Source: an uncultured Eubacteriales bacterium (GTDB lineage Bacteria > Bacillota > Clostridia > Peptostreptococcales > Anaerovoracaceae). Taken from it: a DNA stretch of 50,341 nt. Positions within the stretch are counted from its first letter, which is position 1; the number at the start of each line of letters is the position of its first letter. Shown in pieces: positions 43,574 to 50,341 of this stretch. The notes beneath the pieces were generated by a model. That model was not told the DNA's origin and did no database searches. It worked only from the letters and a program-made list of their open reading frames with translations. The position numbers were made by a program, and so were the translations under genes. The stretch is from contig CACYPK010000013.1 of NCBI GenBank assembly GCA_902776285.1, positions 1 through 50,341 on the forward strand, written 5' to 3'.

Positions 43574-45460
43574 ATGGCAGAGAAACAGAAGATAATCAAC
43601 ATAGCAGTAATAGCGCATGTAGACGCGGGAAAGTCCACGCTCGTGGACGCTCTTCTCGCGCAGTCGCATGTGTTCAGAGAAAACGAGCAGATAGTGGACT
43701 GCGTGATGGATTCCGACGCGATCGAAAGAGAGCGCGGCATCACGATCTATTCCAAGAACTGCTCAATAATGTACAAGGACTACAAGATCAACATAGTCGA
43801 TACGCCGGGCCACGCCGATTTCAGCTCTGAAGTGGAGCGCATCATGAAAACGGTGGATACGGTCATTCTGCTTGTGGACTCGAGCGAGGGGCCGATGCCG
43901 CAGACGAGGTTCGTTCTGAGCAAGTCTCTCGCGCAGGGCATCAATCCGATCCTCTTCATCAACAAGATAGACAAGAAGGACGCGCGCATAGACGAGGTTG
44001 TCGATGAGGTCTACGAGCTTTTCATGGATCTTGAGGCAAACGACGATCAGCTTGACTTCCCGATTCTTTACGGAATAGCCAGGCAGGGCATCGCCGTCAA
44101 CGATCCGTCAGAGGTCGAGGGCATCAGCATAGGTGAAGGCGCTGCCAAGATCGGAAAGTCTCCAAAAGGGTACGAAGGTTTCAGCATAGAGCCGCTTCTG
44201 GAGTGCATCACAAAGCACTGCGATCCGTATCCGGACAGAGACGAGGAGCCGCTGCAGCTGCAGGTATCGACGCTTGCTTATGACGACTATATCGGACGTC
44301 TTGGAATAGGCCGCGTCACCAGGGGCAGGATAAAGGAAGCCCAGATGGTGTCCGTGACCAGGGCGGACGGCAGCGTCACAAAGAACAAGATAAATCAGGT
44401 ATTCGTATACAGAGGTCTGAGCCGCACTACGGTCGCGGAGGCGGGCTCCGGCGACATAGTGGTGGTCTCGGGCATATCCGACATATCCATAGGCGATACC
44501 ATCTGCGATCCGGATCATCCGGAGTCGCTGGGTACCATAAGCATAGAAGAGCCTACGCTCTCCATGAACTTCATGGTCAATACATCGCCGTTCGCGGGCA
44601 AGGTCGGCAAGTACGTCACGTCGAGGCACATAAAGGAAAGGCTCGAGAAAGAGCTTGAGGTCAACGTGGGCCTGTTGGTCGAGCCGACCGATACGACCGA
44701 CTGCTTCAAGGTGTCGGGCAGGGGAGAACTCCACCTCTCGATACTCATAGAGAACATGCGCCGCGAGGGCTATGAACTGGCGGTATCCAAGCCTGAAGTA
44801 GTCATCAAGCGCGGACCGGACGGCGAGAGGCTGGAACCGGTAGAAGAGGTTGTCGTCAGCGTACCTGATGAGTACTCAGGACCGGTCATCTCCAAGCTCA
44901 ACATCAGAAAGGGCCTCATGACGGCAATGATGTCAGAGGGTAATGGGTGGTCACGCATAGTGTTCACCGCTCCGACGAGGGGCCTGATGGGATACCGTTC
45001 TGAATTTATCAACGATACAAGAGGCGAGGGCACAATGGTGAGACGTTTCAGCGGATTCGAGCCTTGGAAGGGTGAGATCCCGGGCCGTGTCAACGGAGTT
45101 GCCGTCGCTCAGGAAGAGGGTAATTGTACGGCTTACGCGATATTCACGATACAGGAGAGAGTGCAGATGTTCGTGAAGCCGCAGGATCACGTCTATGAAG
45201 GTCAGCTGGTCGGCATGAACGCCAGATCGGACGACATGGTGGTGAATCCGTGCCGCGCCAAGAAGGCGACCAACATGAGAGCCGCGGGTTCAGACGATAC
45301 GATCAAGCTTACGCCTCCGCGCGTATTCACGCTCGAGGAAGCTCTTGAGTTCATCGATGATGATGAGCTGGTCGAGGTCACGCCGACGGATATCCGCCTG
45401 CGCAAAAAACTTCTTACGGAACTGGAGAGACGCAAATACAACAACCGCATGAACAGGTAA
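43574..45460 (+). CDS. typA: ribosome-associated GTPase TypA/BipA
   Basis: A 628-residue EF-G-like translational GTPase with roles in ribosome assembly and stress. G1 is AHVDAGKSTL, switch region ERERGITIYSKN, G3 DTPGHADF, G4 NKIDKKDARI. The EF-G-like domains and the TypA-specific C-terminal domain follow (RGLMGYRSEFINDTRGEG; KKATNMRAAGSD). Full length. Confidence 0.98.
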   Translation: MAEKQKIINIAVIAHVDAGKSTLVDALLAQSHVFRENEQIVDCVMDSDAIERERGITIYSKNCSIMYKDYKINIVDTPGHADFSSEVERIMKTVDTVILLVDSSEGPMPQTRFVLSKSLAQGINPILFINKIDKKDARIDEVVDEVYELFMDLEANDDQLDFPILYGIARQGIAVNDPSEVEGISIGEGAAKIGKSPKGYEGFSIEPLLECITKHCDPYPDRDEEPLQLQVSTLAYDDYIGRLGIGRVTRGRIKEAQMVSVTRADGSVTKNKINQVFVYRGLSRTTVAEAGSGDIVVVSGISDISIGDTICDPDHPESLGTISIEEPTLSMNFMVNTSPFAGKVGKYVTSRHIKERLEKELEVNVGLLVEPTDTTDCFKVSGRGELHLSILIENMRREGYELAVSKPEVVIKRGPDGERLEPVEEVVVSVPDEYSGPVISKLNIRKGLMTAMMSEGNGWSRIVFTAPTRGLMGYRSEFINDTRGEGTMVRRFSGFEPWKGEIPGRVNGVAVAQEEGNCTAYAIFTIQERVQMFVKPQDHVYEGQLVGMNARSDDMVVNPCRAKKATNMRAAGSDDTIKLTPPRVFTLEEALEFIDDDELVEVTPTDIRLRKKLLTELERRKYNNRMNR

Positions 45461-45481
45461 GCATACCGAAAGGAGAAAAAA

Positions 45482-46549
45482 ATGAAGATTCTTGTTATCA
45501 ACCCGGGCGCTACTTCAACCAAGATCTGCGTATTCGAAGACGAAGAAGAAGTGATGCGCGTGGGAATCGACCATGACGCGTCCGAGATCGCGAAGTATCC
45601 GCACGTGGTGGATCAGGCTCCGTTCAGAAAGGAAGCCATTCTTGAGACCATCGAAAAGAACGGATACAAGCTCGAAGATTTTGACGCCATCTGCGGAAGA
45701 GGCGGACTTTTCAAGCACATCCCTTCCGGGACTTACAAGGTGAACGACGCGGTCATCCACGACATAGAGAACCCTCCGTACGGCGAGCACGCCGCTAACC
45801 TCGGAGCGTATATCTCAAAGGAACTTGCTGACTCGGTCGGCATACCGGCGTTCTTCGTGGACCCTGTCTGCGTAGATGAGATGGAGCCGCTCGCAAGGTA
45901 TTCGGGACTCGGCCTCCCGGGATTCGAGAGACAGTCCTTCTTCCATCCGCTCAACCACAAGTCGGTCGCGCGTAAGGCTGCCAAGCATCTCGGCAAGGCA
46001 TATGAGGAGCTCAATCTGGTAGTCTGCCATCTGGGTGGCGGCGTATCGGTAGCCGCGCACAAGAAGGGCAGAGTCGTCGACGTAAACAACGTTAAGGACG
46101 ACGGAGCCATGGGCATGGACAGAGGCGGAGCTCTTCCGGCTAACGCGCTCGTCAACCTCTGCTTCAAAGAGGGGATGACCAAGGCCGACGTCAAGAGGAT
46201 AATCGGACAGGAAGCCGGCGTGTATTCCTATACAGGCACAAAGGACTTCAGAGATGTAGAGAACGCGGCGTTCAACGACGGCGACGAGAAGATGCTGATG
46301 GCGTTCAAGGCCATCGCTTATCAGCTGGCAAAGGACATCGGCGCGATGTCGGCCGTCCTCCGCTACAACGTAGACGCGATCATCTTTACGGGCGGAATGG
46401 CATACTCTGAAAGATTCTGCGACGAGATCGCTTCGTATGTGAGCAAGATCGCGCCGATCATGAGATTCCCGGGCGAAGAGGAGATGAGAGCGCTTGCGGA
46501 AGGCGCGCTCAAGGCCCTCAGAACCGGAAGCTGGGAGACTTACGAATAG
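45482..46549 (+). CDS. buk: butyrate kinase
   Basis: A 355-residue acetokinase-family enzyme that turns butyryl phosphate and ADP into butyrate and ATP, the energy step of butyrate fermentation. Signatures: LVINPGATSTKICVFED, CGRGGLFKHIPSGTY, HLGGGVSVAAHKKGRVVDVNN and FTGGMAYSERF. GAAAGGAG precedes ATG 45482. The usual partner phosphotransbutyrylase (ptb) is not next to it, so it may lie elsewhere; a related 2-methylpropanoate kinase role cannot be excluded. Confidence 0.94.
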   Translation: MKILVINPGATSTKICVFEDEEEVMRVGIDHDASEIAKYPHVVDQAPFRKEAILETIEKNGYKLEDFDAICGRGGLFKHIPSGTYKVNDAVIHDIENPPYGEHAANLGAYISKELADSVGIPAFFVDPVCVDEMEPLARYSGLGLPGFERQSFFHPLNHKSVARKAAKHLGKAYEELNLVVCHLGGGVSVAAHKKGRVVDVNNVKDDGAMGMDRGGALPANALVNLCFKEGMTKADVKRIIGQEAGVYSYTGTKDFRDVENAAFNDGDEKMLMAFKAIAYQLAKDIGAMSAVLRYNVDAIIFTGGMAYSERFCDEIASYVSKIAPIMRFPGEEEMRALAEGALKALRTGSWETYE

Positions 46550-46553
46550 AGAT

Positions 46554-47546
46554 TTGAAGAACAGAAGCATAAGGACAGCGGCAATAGTGTTAATTACTAC
46601 GGCATTGTTTGCCGCTTCTTTCTTATGGCCTTTTGATAACATAGGCATCGCAAACGCTGAAGACGAACTGACCTACCATGAGGACGTCGAGGACGCAGTG
46701 GCGGAAATGCGCGAGGCCATGAAGGAGCGCGAGACAGAGGTCACCATAGGCATCATAGGGACCACGGATCAGGACGGATTGAGGCAGTCTATAAGCGAAC
46801 TGCTGGACCGCGCGACCGAACACACCGGAAAGCCGGACGAAGGCGATTACATCAACTTCCAGTACGCGTCGTATAAGGGCGAAGCCCGCACTACGCATTC
46901 GGGTGCTCTGCCTGCAATAGAGATCAAATACGACCTGTCGTATTACGACAACGCCGAGCAGGAGGCTGCAGTCAGTGCCAAAATAGATGAGATCCTGGAC
47001 GGGCTTGATCTTGAGAGGAAGACCGATTACGAAAAGGTCGAGGCCATCCACGAGTATCTCTGCAAAAATGTGAAATACGAGGAAGCGGAAAGCAGCGACG
47101 ACGTCAGAAGGACCGCCTACGGAGCTCTCGTTGAGGGCAGGGCGGTCTGCCAGGGTTACTGTGTCGCGCTTTACAGGCTGCTGCTTGAGGCGGGCGTCGA
47201 CAACCGTGTGATATTCGGCAACGGCGTAGGACCGAACGGCGAATCGGCCGCTCATACATGGAACATAGTCGATCTGTATGGCGACTACTATTATGTCGAT
47301 ATCACCTGGGACGATGCCGCGGGAACGGAGGAATACTTCCTTATCCCTGCGGGCGCGGGATTTGAAGACGAGCATATCGCCGGTGAAGAATACGATGAAG
47401 ACTTCTTCACGGAAGAGTATCCTGTAGCGCCAGAAGCGTTTGCCGGGGACGTAATGGGCTCATTTGACAAGATCATTTGGGCAGCGCAGGATCTTGAAGC
47501 GGCGGTACTGAACAAAGCTGCCAAAGATGCTGAAGAAGACGCTTAA
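46554..47546 (+). CDS. exported transglutaminase-like protein
   Basis: About 330 residues. A signal peptide or anchor (about residues 6-30, AAIVLITTALFAASFLWPF) is followed by an unassigned N-terminal region and a transglutaminase-like domain (about 165-280). The triad is Cys in GRAVCQGYC, His in SAAHTWNIV and Asp in YYVDITWDD. It may be a peptidase or cross-linking enzyme at the cell surface; the substrate is unknown. The start is taken as TTG 46554, just after buk; an in-frame start inside buk (46494) would put charged residues before the signal peptide. The C-terminus is acidic. Confidence 0.82.
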   Translation: MKNRSIRTAAIVLITTALFAASFLWPFDNIGIANAEDELTYHEDVEDAVAEMREAMKERETEVTIGIIGTTDQDGLRQSISELLDRATEHTGKPDEGDYINFQYASYKGEARTTHSGALPAIEIKYDLSYYDNAEQEAAVSAKIDEILDGLDLERKTDYEKVEAIHEYLCKNVKYEEAESSDDVRRTAYGALVEGRAVCQGYCVALYRLLLEAGVDNRVIFGNGVGPNGESAAHTWNIVDLYGDYYYVDITWDDAAGTEEYFLIPAGAGFEDEHIAGEEYDEDFFTEEYPVAPEAFAGDVMGSFDKIIWAAQDLEAAVLNKAAKDAEEDA

Positions 47547-47562
47547 TTATGTTGCAAAGAAA

Positions 47563-47589
47563 AGCCCGATATGTTAACATAATCGGGCT
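47563..47589 (-). terminator. leftward terminator hairpin before tRNA-Ser
   Basis: AGCCCGAT (47563-47570) and ATCGGGCT (47582-47589) pair around the self-complementary ATGTTAACAT. On the minus strand TTTTCTTT follows, so it fits transcription coming from the integrase side; on the plus strand no T-run follows, although it also sits after the transglutaminase gene. Confidence 0.6.
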
Positions 47590-47615
47590 GACAGAAAAAG
47601 AAATCATTTAGCCGT

Positions 47616-47703
47616 GGAGGATTGACCGAGTGGCTAAGGAGCCTGATTGGAAATCAGGTAAGGCGTAACAGCCCCGTGGGTTCGAGTCCCATGTCCTCCG
47701 CCA
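47616..47703 (+). tRNA. tRNA-Ser (anticodon GGA)
   Basis: An 88-base class II tRNA with encoded CCA end. The acceptor stem is GGAGGAT/GTCCTCC with G discriminator. The anticodon arm is CCTGA-TTGGAAA-TCAGG with anticodon GGA. The long variable arm (GTAAGGCGTAACAGCCCCGT region) is typical of tRNA-Ser, and GGTTCGAGTCC is the T arm. An integrase gene lies just after its 3' end, so it is probably the attachment site of the neighbouring element. Confidence 0.97.
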
Positions 47704-47704
47704 T

Positions 47705-47737
47705 AAAAGCCTTGGAAATACTGAGTGCCAGGGCTTT
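47705..47737 (+). terminator. terminator of tRNA-Ser
   Basis: AAAAGCCTTGG pairs with CCAGGGCTTTTTT with one mismatch; the T-run directly follows. It starts two bases after the tRNA end. Confidence 0.8.
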
Positions 47738-47774
47738 TTTCATGGCTTCGGTTTTGGGTACAGCTGGGTACAGC

Positions 47775-49112
47775 TTATGCTGCCCCGGTGAAAGAGATCT
47801 GAACACGAGCATTTTCAAGCTGTTTAGCTCTTTCTTCCCGTGCAGACCTGTCATAACAGTAGTTATTAAGAGTTGTTCTGGCATCATTGTGACCAACATA
47901 GTTTTGTATGGTCCTTATGTTCACATTCGCATCAATAAGCGATGAAATGAACGTTCTCCGGCCAGAATACGGAGTATTTTGTGGTATCCCTATGCTTTTA
48001 CAGATGACAGGGAATGTCTTGCGGAGCCGGTCGTAGAAACTCTTGAACTGCTCGTTCATCATGAAGATATATTCCGGATCTTCTATTCCTTCTTCCAGCT
48101 GCCTGTTTCTGGCAGCTTCTATAAGCTCTTTGGCAAGCGAAGTCAGGATGATCCGCCTGAAGCCGTGCCCTGCTTTGGTGCGGTTTTCCTTTATCTCGTT
48201 TGCTTTGTCTGAGTAATACCTTCTGATGATGATCTCGTCACCATCAATGTCGGAATAACGCAGAGTAACGAGCTCACTAGGCCTGAGACCTGCCTGAAAG
48301 AGCATTATTATGCCAAGCGGCAGAAGCTGATGAACAGGGTAGTATTTACTTTCGAAAAGCTCCCAGCATTTCCTGTAGAGCGCAATTTCCATATCAGGCG
48401 AGAGAACTTTGTTCTCGTCTGACTTGATCTCAGGCTGACGGAACACATTGCGGTTGGTGATCTTGAGCATCGTGTAAGGGTTCCTGTCAATGATCTCCTC
48501 CATGGCAGCATATTCAAACATCTGCTTCATCCATGTGGCGATGTTTCCGAATTCCTTCTGGGTCAGGTCGTGATCTTTTATCAGACCATACGCCCATTCC
48601 TGAAGATGCTTGAGCCTGATCTTTCTTATAGGAACATTGATGATATCAGTATCTTTGTAGTGATTCTTCCATACTGACAGGTTCCTTTTGACAGTAGACT
48701 CAGCCCAGGTTGTCTTCTTTTTATACTCAAGAAACTCAGGAAAGATGCTGGCAAGTGTTGGCTCTTTGATCTTTTCAACGTTCTCAAGGTGCCACAGGAA
48801 TACCTTATCAAGCAGTTCTTCCTCAGTCACAGCTTTGATAGTGTACCTGCCGTCGCTTCTGCTCTTATCTTTGAGCTTGATATAATAGCGCTGGTCGTTG
48901 CCGTTAAGCTTTTTGATCTGTCCTCTGTAATTGTCAAGGATCTTGTTCTTGCGTGCTTTAGTCATATATTCTTTCACGCCGTCCAAATCAATACTACCAT
49001 CCCCATTGCGAAATTGTAAACATTCATCCGGACAACGTGTTATGAATTCCAGTACTTCGGCATCAGAAGGTGCTGATGCCTTCAGCAGGAATTCTTTCTT
49101 GCTGTCAGTCAT
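47775..49112 (-). CDS. int: tyrosine recombinase/integrase
   Basis: A 445-residue phage-type integrase. An N-terminal arm-binding part (about 1-115) is followed by the SAM-like core-binding domain (about 120-215) and the catalytic domain (about 235-445). Catalytic residues: Arg in GLRPSELVTLR, Arg in PYSGRRTF, His in VGHNDARTT and the nucleophile Tyr in LNNYCYD. In PYSGRRTF a Tyr stands where the HxxR motif normally has His. The start is MTDSKK at 49112 with GGAGG seven bases upstream, better than the longer reading from 49136. It is convergent to tRNA-Ser. Confidence 0.94.
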   Translation of the reverse strand: MTDSKKEFLLKASAPSDAEVLEFITRCPDECLQFRNGDGSIDLDGVKEYMTKARKNKILDNYRGQIKKLNGNDQRYYIKLKDKSRSDGRYTIKAVTEEELLDKVFLWHLENVEKIKEPTLASIFPEFLEYKKKTTWAESTVKRNLSVWKNHYKDTDIINVPIRKIRLKHLQEWAYGLIKDHDLTQKEFGNIATWMKQMFEYAAMEEIIDRNPYTMLKITNRNVFRQPEIKSDENKVLSPDMEIALYRKCWELFESKYYPVHQLLPLGIIMLFQAGLRPSELVTLRYSDIDGDEIIIRRYYSDKANEIKENRTKAGHGFRRIILTSLAKELIEAARNRQLEEGIEDPEYIFMMNEQFKSFYDRLRKTFPVICKSIGIPQNTPYSGRRTFISSLIDANVNIRTIQNYVGHNDARTTLNNYCYDRSAREERAKQLENARVQISFTGAA

Positions 49113-49173
49113 CCAAACACCTCCCGTCATATTCAAAATTACAGCAAAAAAAATAAAGTGATGAACTTAGTTA

Positions 49174-50341
49174 TCACCTCCCGTCTCGATCTCTGTGGTT
49201 CCTGCTGCGGGTCATTCCGCAGGCACTGAGTTCTATTTCTATGTCATTTTGTACCTGCTGACTTCTCTCAAGTGTGAATTCAGCAGTCCTGATTTCTTTG
49301 CGAAGTTTACCGATGTCTGCGGTAAGCGCGTCTCTCTCAGCCTTCAATTGTTCTATCTGCTCAGGCTCTGAAGCTCGCCTCAGTTTGTTTCTTACCTTGT
49401 TTCTGGCTTCGGAAAGATATTCCATTTTATGTTTTGAATCAGATATGAAAGTGTTCACATCTTCATCCGTTCTGAGATGTTCCCGTGCCATAAGCATAGC
49501 GCAGGCGGAGTACTTATCACACATCCGGCCGGCCTCACGCATCTCAGGTGACAGCGGCCGGTGCTTTTTCTTCGGGCGGTATCCGAGCAGATACAGATAA
49601 TGAAGATAAAGTCCGTAAAGTCCTCCGATCTTTCGCGCTGTCTTCTTCGTACCATTGACATGGACGCGTTTATGCTTCGGAGGCTTCATGGACATGATAT
49701 GTCTTTCGCGATTAGCTGCTACAGTTTCGTAATGATTGTCATTGACTCTCTGAGCGATCCTATCGAGCTCATAATCTTCGCCAAGCCGGTAAAGCCTTAC
49801 GGCCTTCTGAGAATTTACAGATCTGATTGTCGGATACTTCCTTGCATAACTGTAGCTGATGATATATCCCTGCTGCTTCATCAGACTGATGAAAGTAGGG
49901 AAATTGGTACTGAGTGAAACAGCATTATCTATGGCTTCACGCATCAGATTGTATCTGGTAGGCTCTCCGTTCTTCTCGGCAAAGTGGATCTGCCTCGGAG
50001 TTTTCCCGCGCGGTTTTTCTATAACAGAAAGGCCTTCCTCACGACATATCTCATCAGATAATCTGCGCAGTCTGCTGTATGCAGCCTTATTATCATTGAA
50101 TTTCTTCCCATCTATGAATGAGACTGAACAACATACAAGGTGGTTGTGCAGATGATCACGATCCAGATGGGTAGCGACCAGCACCTGGTATTTGTCTCCC
50201 CACATCCTGCGTGCGAGTTCTACTCCAAGCTGATGACATTGCTCAGGCGTTACTTCGCCCGGCCTGAATGACTGGTAACAGTGATAGGCGACATTGCCAC
50301 CGGTCTTTCCGAAAAGCATCTGAGTATTGATCATCTCCTCG
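49174..50341 (-). CDS. MobA/VirD2-type relaxase, N-terminus outside the window
   Basis: At least 386 residues; the frame is open to the window edge, and relaxases of this family normally have about 90 more residues before AYHCYQSFRPGEVTPEQ, so the gene is partial by sampling only. The metal-binding three-His motif is THLDRDHLHNHLV. A basic middle (PPKHKRVHVNGTKKTARK) and a C-terminal coiled coil (about the last 110 residues) follow. It nicks DNA at an origin of transfer; oriT would be expected near the outer side of the gene. 61 bases separate its stop from the integrase ATG. Confidence 0.92.
   Translation of the reverse strand, partial: EEMINTQMLFGKTGGNVAYHCYQSFRPGEVTPEQCHQLGVELARRMWGDKYQVLVATHLDRDHLHNHLVCCSVSFIDGKKFNDNKAAYSRLRRLSDEICREEGLSVIEKPRGKTPRQIHFAEKNGEPTRYNLMREAIDNAVSLSTNFPTFISLMKQQGYIISYSYARKYPTIRSVNSQKAVRLYRLGEDYELDRIAQRVNDNHYETVAANRERHIMSMKPPKHKRVHVNGTKKTARKIGGLYGLYLHYLYLLGYRPKKKHRPLSPEMREAGRMCDKYSACAMLMAREHLRTDEDVNTFISDSKHKMEYLSEARNKVRNKLRRASEPEQIEQLKAERDALTADIGKLRKEIRTAEFTLERSQQVQNDIEIELSACGMTRSRNHRDRDGR

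Larger units (their letters stand above)
47704..50341. mobile_element. left end of an integrative mobilizable element at tRNA-Ser
   Basis: A tyrosine integrase facing a tRNA 3' end, followed by a MobA-type relaxase, is the usual start of an integrative mobilizable or conjugative element. The tRNA remains whole, so the left attachment site should lie in its 3' part. The right end and the second copy of the attachment site lie outside the window, so the size and cargo are unknown. Confidence 0.75.

Noticed and set aside
49174..50341. Truncated relaxase pseudogene
   Set aside because: The frame is open to the window edge without any stop; the missing N-terminus is outside the window.

Overview
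The window is a piece of a Gram-positive, low-oxygen bacterial chromosome with about 50 percent GC. The gene order (ylxM-ffh-rpsP-khpA-rimM-trmD; yggS-sepF-divIVA; scpA-scpB-rluB), a SAM-I riboswitch on metK, Shine-Dalgarno sites of the AGGAGG type and LPxTG-like cell-wall anchoring point to Bacillota. Class III (oxygen-sensitive) ribonucleotide reductase, reverse rubrerythrin and butyrate kinase point to a strictly anaerobic, probably butyrate-forming member of the Clostridia. I cannot name the genus from the sequence alone.

Layout. 1-6.4 kb: the tail of an rRNA operon (5S), a large membrane protein with LxxG-type coiled repeats, then a two-gene surface-adhesin operon. In that operon a wall-anchored SpaA/VaFE protein and a secreted thioester-domain protein look like the two halves of one ancestral protein, in swapped order. 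6.4-10.1 kb: signal recognition particle, ribosomal protein S16 and tRNA/rRNA maturation genes. 10.2-13.4 kb: an HlyD-like protein, yggS and the division genes sepF and divIVA. 13.5-16.5 kb: a DtxR/MntR-type metal regulator with a palindromic operator, rubrerythrin, an AT-rich NERD nuclease-like gene, an array of 63-bp hairpin repeats and a DUF1508 protein. 16.6-20.1 kb: the anaerobic ribonucleotide reductase locus under an NrdR box. Here the glycyl-radical tail of NrdD is missing from the large subunit and is encoded by a separate 55-residue gene, with three DnaA boxes in between; nrdG follows. 20.1-26.3 kb: RNA modification (RlmL-like, TruA, RluB), a lipase-like hydrolase, a prepilin peptidase and ScpAB. 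26.4-31.4 kb (minus strand): a complete livKHMGF branched-chain amino-acid ABC transporter. 31.6-35.1 kb (minus): a cytidylate-kinase-like protein, an AlaX-like editing protein, a noncoding branched inverted-repeat region and an unrecognised 430-residue protein. 35.2-40.2 kb: SAM riboswitch-metK, a dUTPase-like protein and two FAD oxidoreductases. 40.2-47.5 kb: divergent dapB, dCMP deaminase, a DUF2207 membrane protein, typA, buk and a transglutaminase-like protein. 47.6 kb to the end: tRNA-Ser(GGA) followed by a tyrosine integrase and a MobA-type relaxase, the left end of an integrated mobilizable element.

How parts fit: nrdD, its separate radical domain, nrdG, dCMP deaminase and the dUTPase-like protein all serve deoxynucleotide supply; sepF, divIVA and scpAB serve division and chromosome segregation. 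The two strongest observations are both natural protein splits: the NrdD radical domain supplied in trans, and the thioester/SpaA pair, where one partner ends in the strand that the other partner lacks.
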